Made by a program: the position numbers and the translations under genes
DNA from: Sedimenticola_A sp040506895
Lineage (GTDB): Bacteria > Pseudomonadota > Gammaproteobacteria > Chromatiales > Chromatiaceae
NCBI GenBank assembly: GCA_040506895.1
Contig: JBEVVY010000001.1
Coordinates: 806,001-870,000 of the forward strand
Length of the DNA: 64,000 nucleotides
Direction: 5' to 3'
The notes under the pieces: generated by a model
What the model was told of the DNA's origin: nothing
Seen by the model: the letters and a program-made list of their open reading frames with translations, nothing else
The model's database searches: none
Shown here: in pieces, positions 63,161 to 64,000 of the stretch
Layout of the letters: each line of letters opens with the position of its first letter
Numbering within the stretch: position 1 is the stretch's first letter

Positions 63161-63460
63161 TCATCTCCCCCCTGCCTTACCAGGGCCGCTAGTTCCCTGT
63201 GTTATCACTTATCCTTAGTATCCGTTCCGTTTTGTAGTTCTTGCAGATCGAACCGGTTTGTCATACGAAAACTGCTATCCATAGAAAATAGCACAAAATA
63301 TACCAAATGGTGATTCCATTATATTTCAGGAAGTTGACTTGAGAATTTAAAGCTTTGCATCGACAGTTGTAAAAAAACCTGACACAATCGAACGCGATGC
63401 ATATGCGATAGTGAGAGGCGATCCTAGATTTATCATCCCCGTCCTGGGGATGAACACAAT
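63161..63460. other. intergenic stretch with a short hairpin
   Basis: Perfect 8-bp arms TCATCCCC (63433-63440) and GGGGATGA (63446-63453) flank a GTCCT loop. Otherwise AT-rich and without a supported gene; it should contain the promoter of the RRM-like gene. Confidence 0.4.
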
Positions 63461-63487
63461 AAAAAAGGGGCGTATGAAACGCCCCTC
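63461..63487 (-). terminator. terminator of the TPR gene
   Basis: Minus-strand GGGGCGT and ACGCCCC arms with a five-base loop followed by TTTTTT. Lies 29 bp after the TPR stop. Confidence 0.75.
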
Positions 63488-63515
63488 TTCCATTCCGATC
63501 TTCAGGCTATTCCCT

Positions 63516-64000
63516 CTATTTCGAGCTGCTCTCCAGACGTGACATCAGGCTCTTCGCCTCTGCCATTTCAGGGAAGCTCTTACGGGATTTCAACAGTAGT
63601 GAGAGCTCTGTATAAGCCGCTTTCTGTTGACCGTTTTTATCCAGGGCGACCGCCAGGTGATAACGCAGACTTGGAATATGGGGACCATAGGTCACTGCAT
63701 TCTGAATGGTGCGCAGTCCTTTCTTCGGATCATCACTGTGAAGCTCGATCCACCCCAGGGTATCCAGTACTTCGGGTCTCTTCGGGGCCAGGTCAGCCGC
63801 CTTTCGCGCGAGACCGAGGGCCCGTTCATCGCCCTGTTCAAAATAGAGCCAGGCCAGGTTGTTCATGGCATTGACGTTATCCGGGTGCTGCCTGGTGAGC
63901 GCCTCATAATGGCTGATGGCCTCTTTAAGCTTACCCTGCAGTTGATACTCGGTAGCCAATGCAAAATCCAGCCTGGCGTCACCGGGATGCTTCTTGATGC
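63516..64000 (-). CDS. TPR protein, C-terminal part (PrsT-type, runs off the right edge)
   Basis: About 161 codons up to the window edge; the apparent start at 63959 is an internal TTG and the frame continues to 64000. At least four tetratricopeptide repeats are seen, e.g. KLKEAISHYEALTRQHPDN, NNLAWLYFEQGDERALGLA and LDTLGWIELHSDDPKKGL. The repeat spacing resembles PEP-CTERM system protein PrsT, and the neighbouring PEP-CTERM genes support that, but the N-terminus is not visible. Confidence 0.75.
   Translation of the reverse strand, partial: IKKHPGDARLDFALATEYQLQGKLKEAISHYEALTRQHPDNVNAMNNLAWLYFEQGDERALGLARKAADLAPKRPEVLDTLGWIELHSDDPKKGLRTIQNAVTYGPHIPSLRYHLAVALDKNGQQKAAYTELSLLLKSRKSFPEMAEAKSLMSRLESSSK

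Overview
The window looks like the chromosome of a free-living or symbiotic, facultatively anaerobic gammaproteobacterium. The gene complement (periplasmic nitrate reductase, NarXL, many c-type cytochromes, SHP/DHC cytochromes, PEP-CTERM proteins, monomeric isocitrate dehydrogenase) would fit a sulfur-oxidising lineage such as Sedimenticola/Thiodiazotropha. That placement is inference from gene content, not from a marker-gene comparison. The backbone is moderately GC-rich; one 11.1 kb block is clearly AT-rich.

Positions 1-12.4 kb are housekeeping: clpA (start only) and clpS, divergent from a cold-shock gene; icd; a HhH-GPD DNA glycosylase; a rluB-scpB-scpA-trpS cluster; an M50 peptidase; and the yci group (yciO, rnm, a conserved unknown, yciB, yciI). 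From 12.4 to 20.2 kb there is a complete nitrate module: moaA, then napFDAGHBC in the E. coli order. It has a recognisable class II FNR promoter and an upstream 7-2-7 NarL-type site. narXL lies at 28-30.5 kb. Between them are a di-heme peroxidase-family cytochrome and an apparent operon for cytochrome b561, SHP and DHC, followed by a PepSY protein and a two-component system. A chemoreceptor with a C-terminal CZB domain follows.

Positions 30.7-48.3 kb hold mfd, a CsiV-like protein, a bacteriohemerythrin, an ExeA-type ATPase fused to an OmpA domain, a di-heme cytochrome c, an MFS transporter, an M48 protease fused to a pilin-like tail, tRNA-Ala/tRNA-Glu, glnS, gltX and a large GAF-PAS-GGDEF-EAL protein.

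A tRNA-Val(CAC) at 48350-48424 is the left end of an integrated element. A 49-bp perfect direct repeat (48376-48424 and 59490-59538) marks attL and attR, with a tyrosine integrase just inside the left end. TGGCACA repeats lie inside both ends. The cargo is a metallophosphoesterase-NTPase gene broken by an IS3-family element and a frameshift, an SF2-type helicase, and a three-gene minus-strand cassette of unknown proteins (one with ankyrin-like repeats and a C-terminal membrane anchor). This island is the most likely place for an undescribed system, probably a defence one, though no function can be proven from sequence alone.

The last 4.5 kb holds two PEP-CTERM-type secreted proteins separated by a second IS3-family element with a 3-bp target duplication, a small RRM-like protein, and the C-terminal end of a TPR protein of PrsT type. 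This suggests a PEP-CTERM/exosortase locus continuing beyond the right edge.
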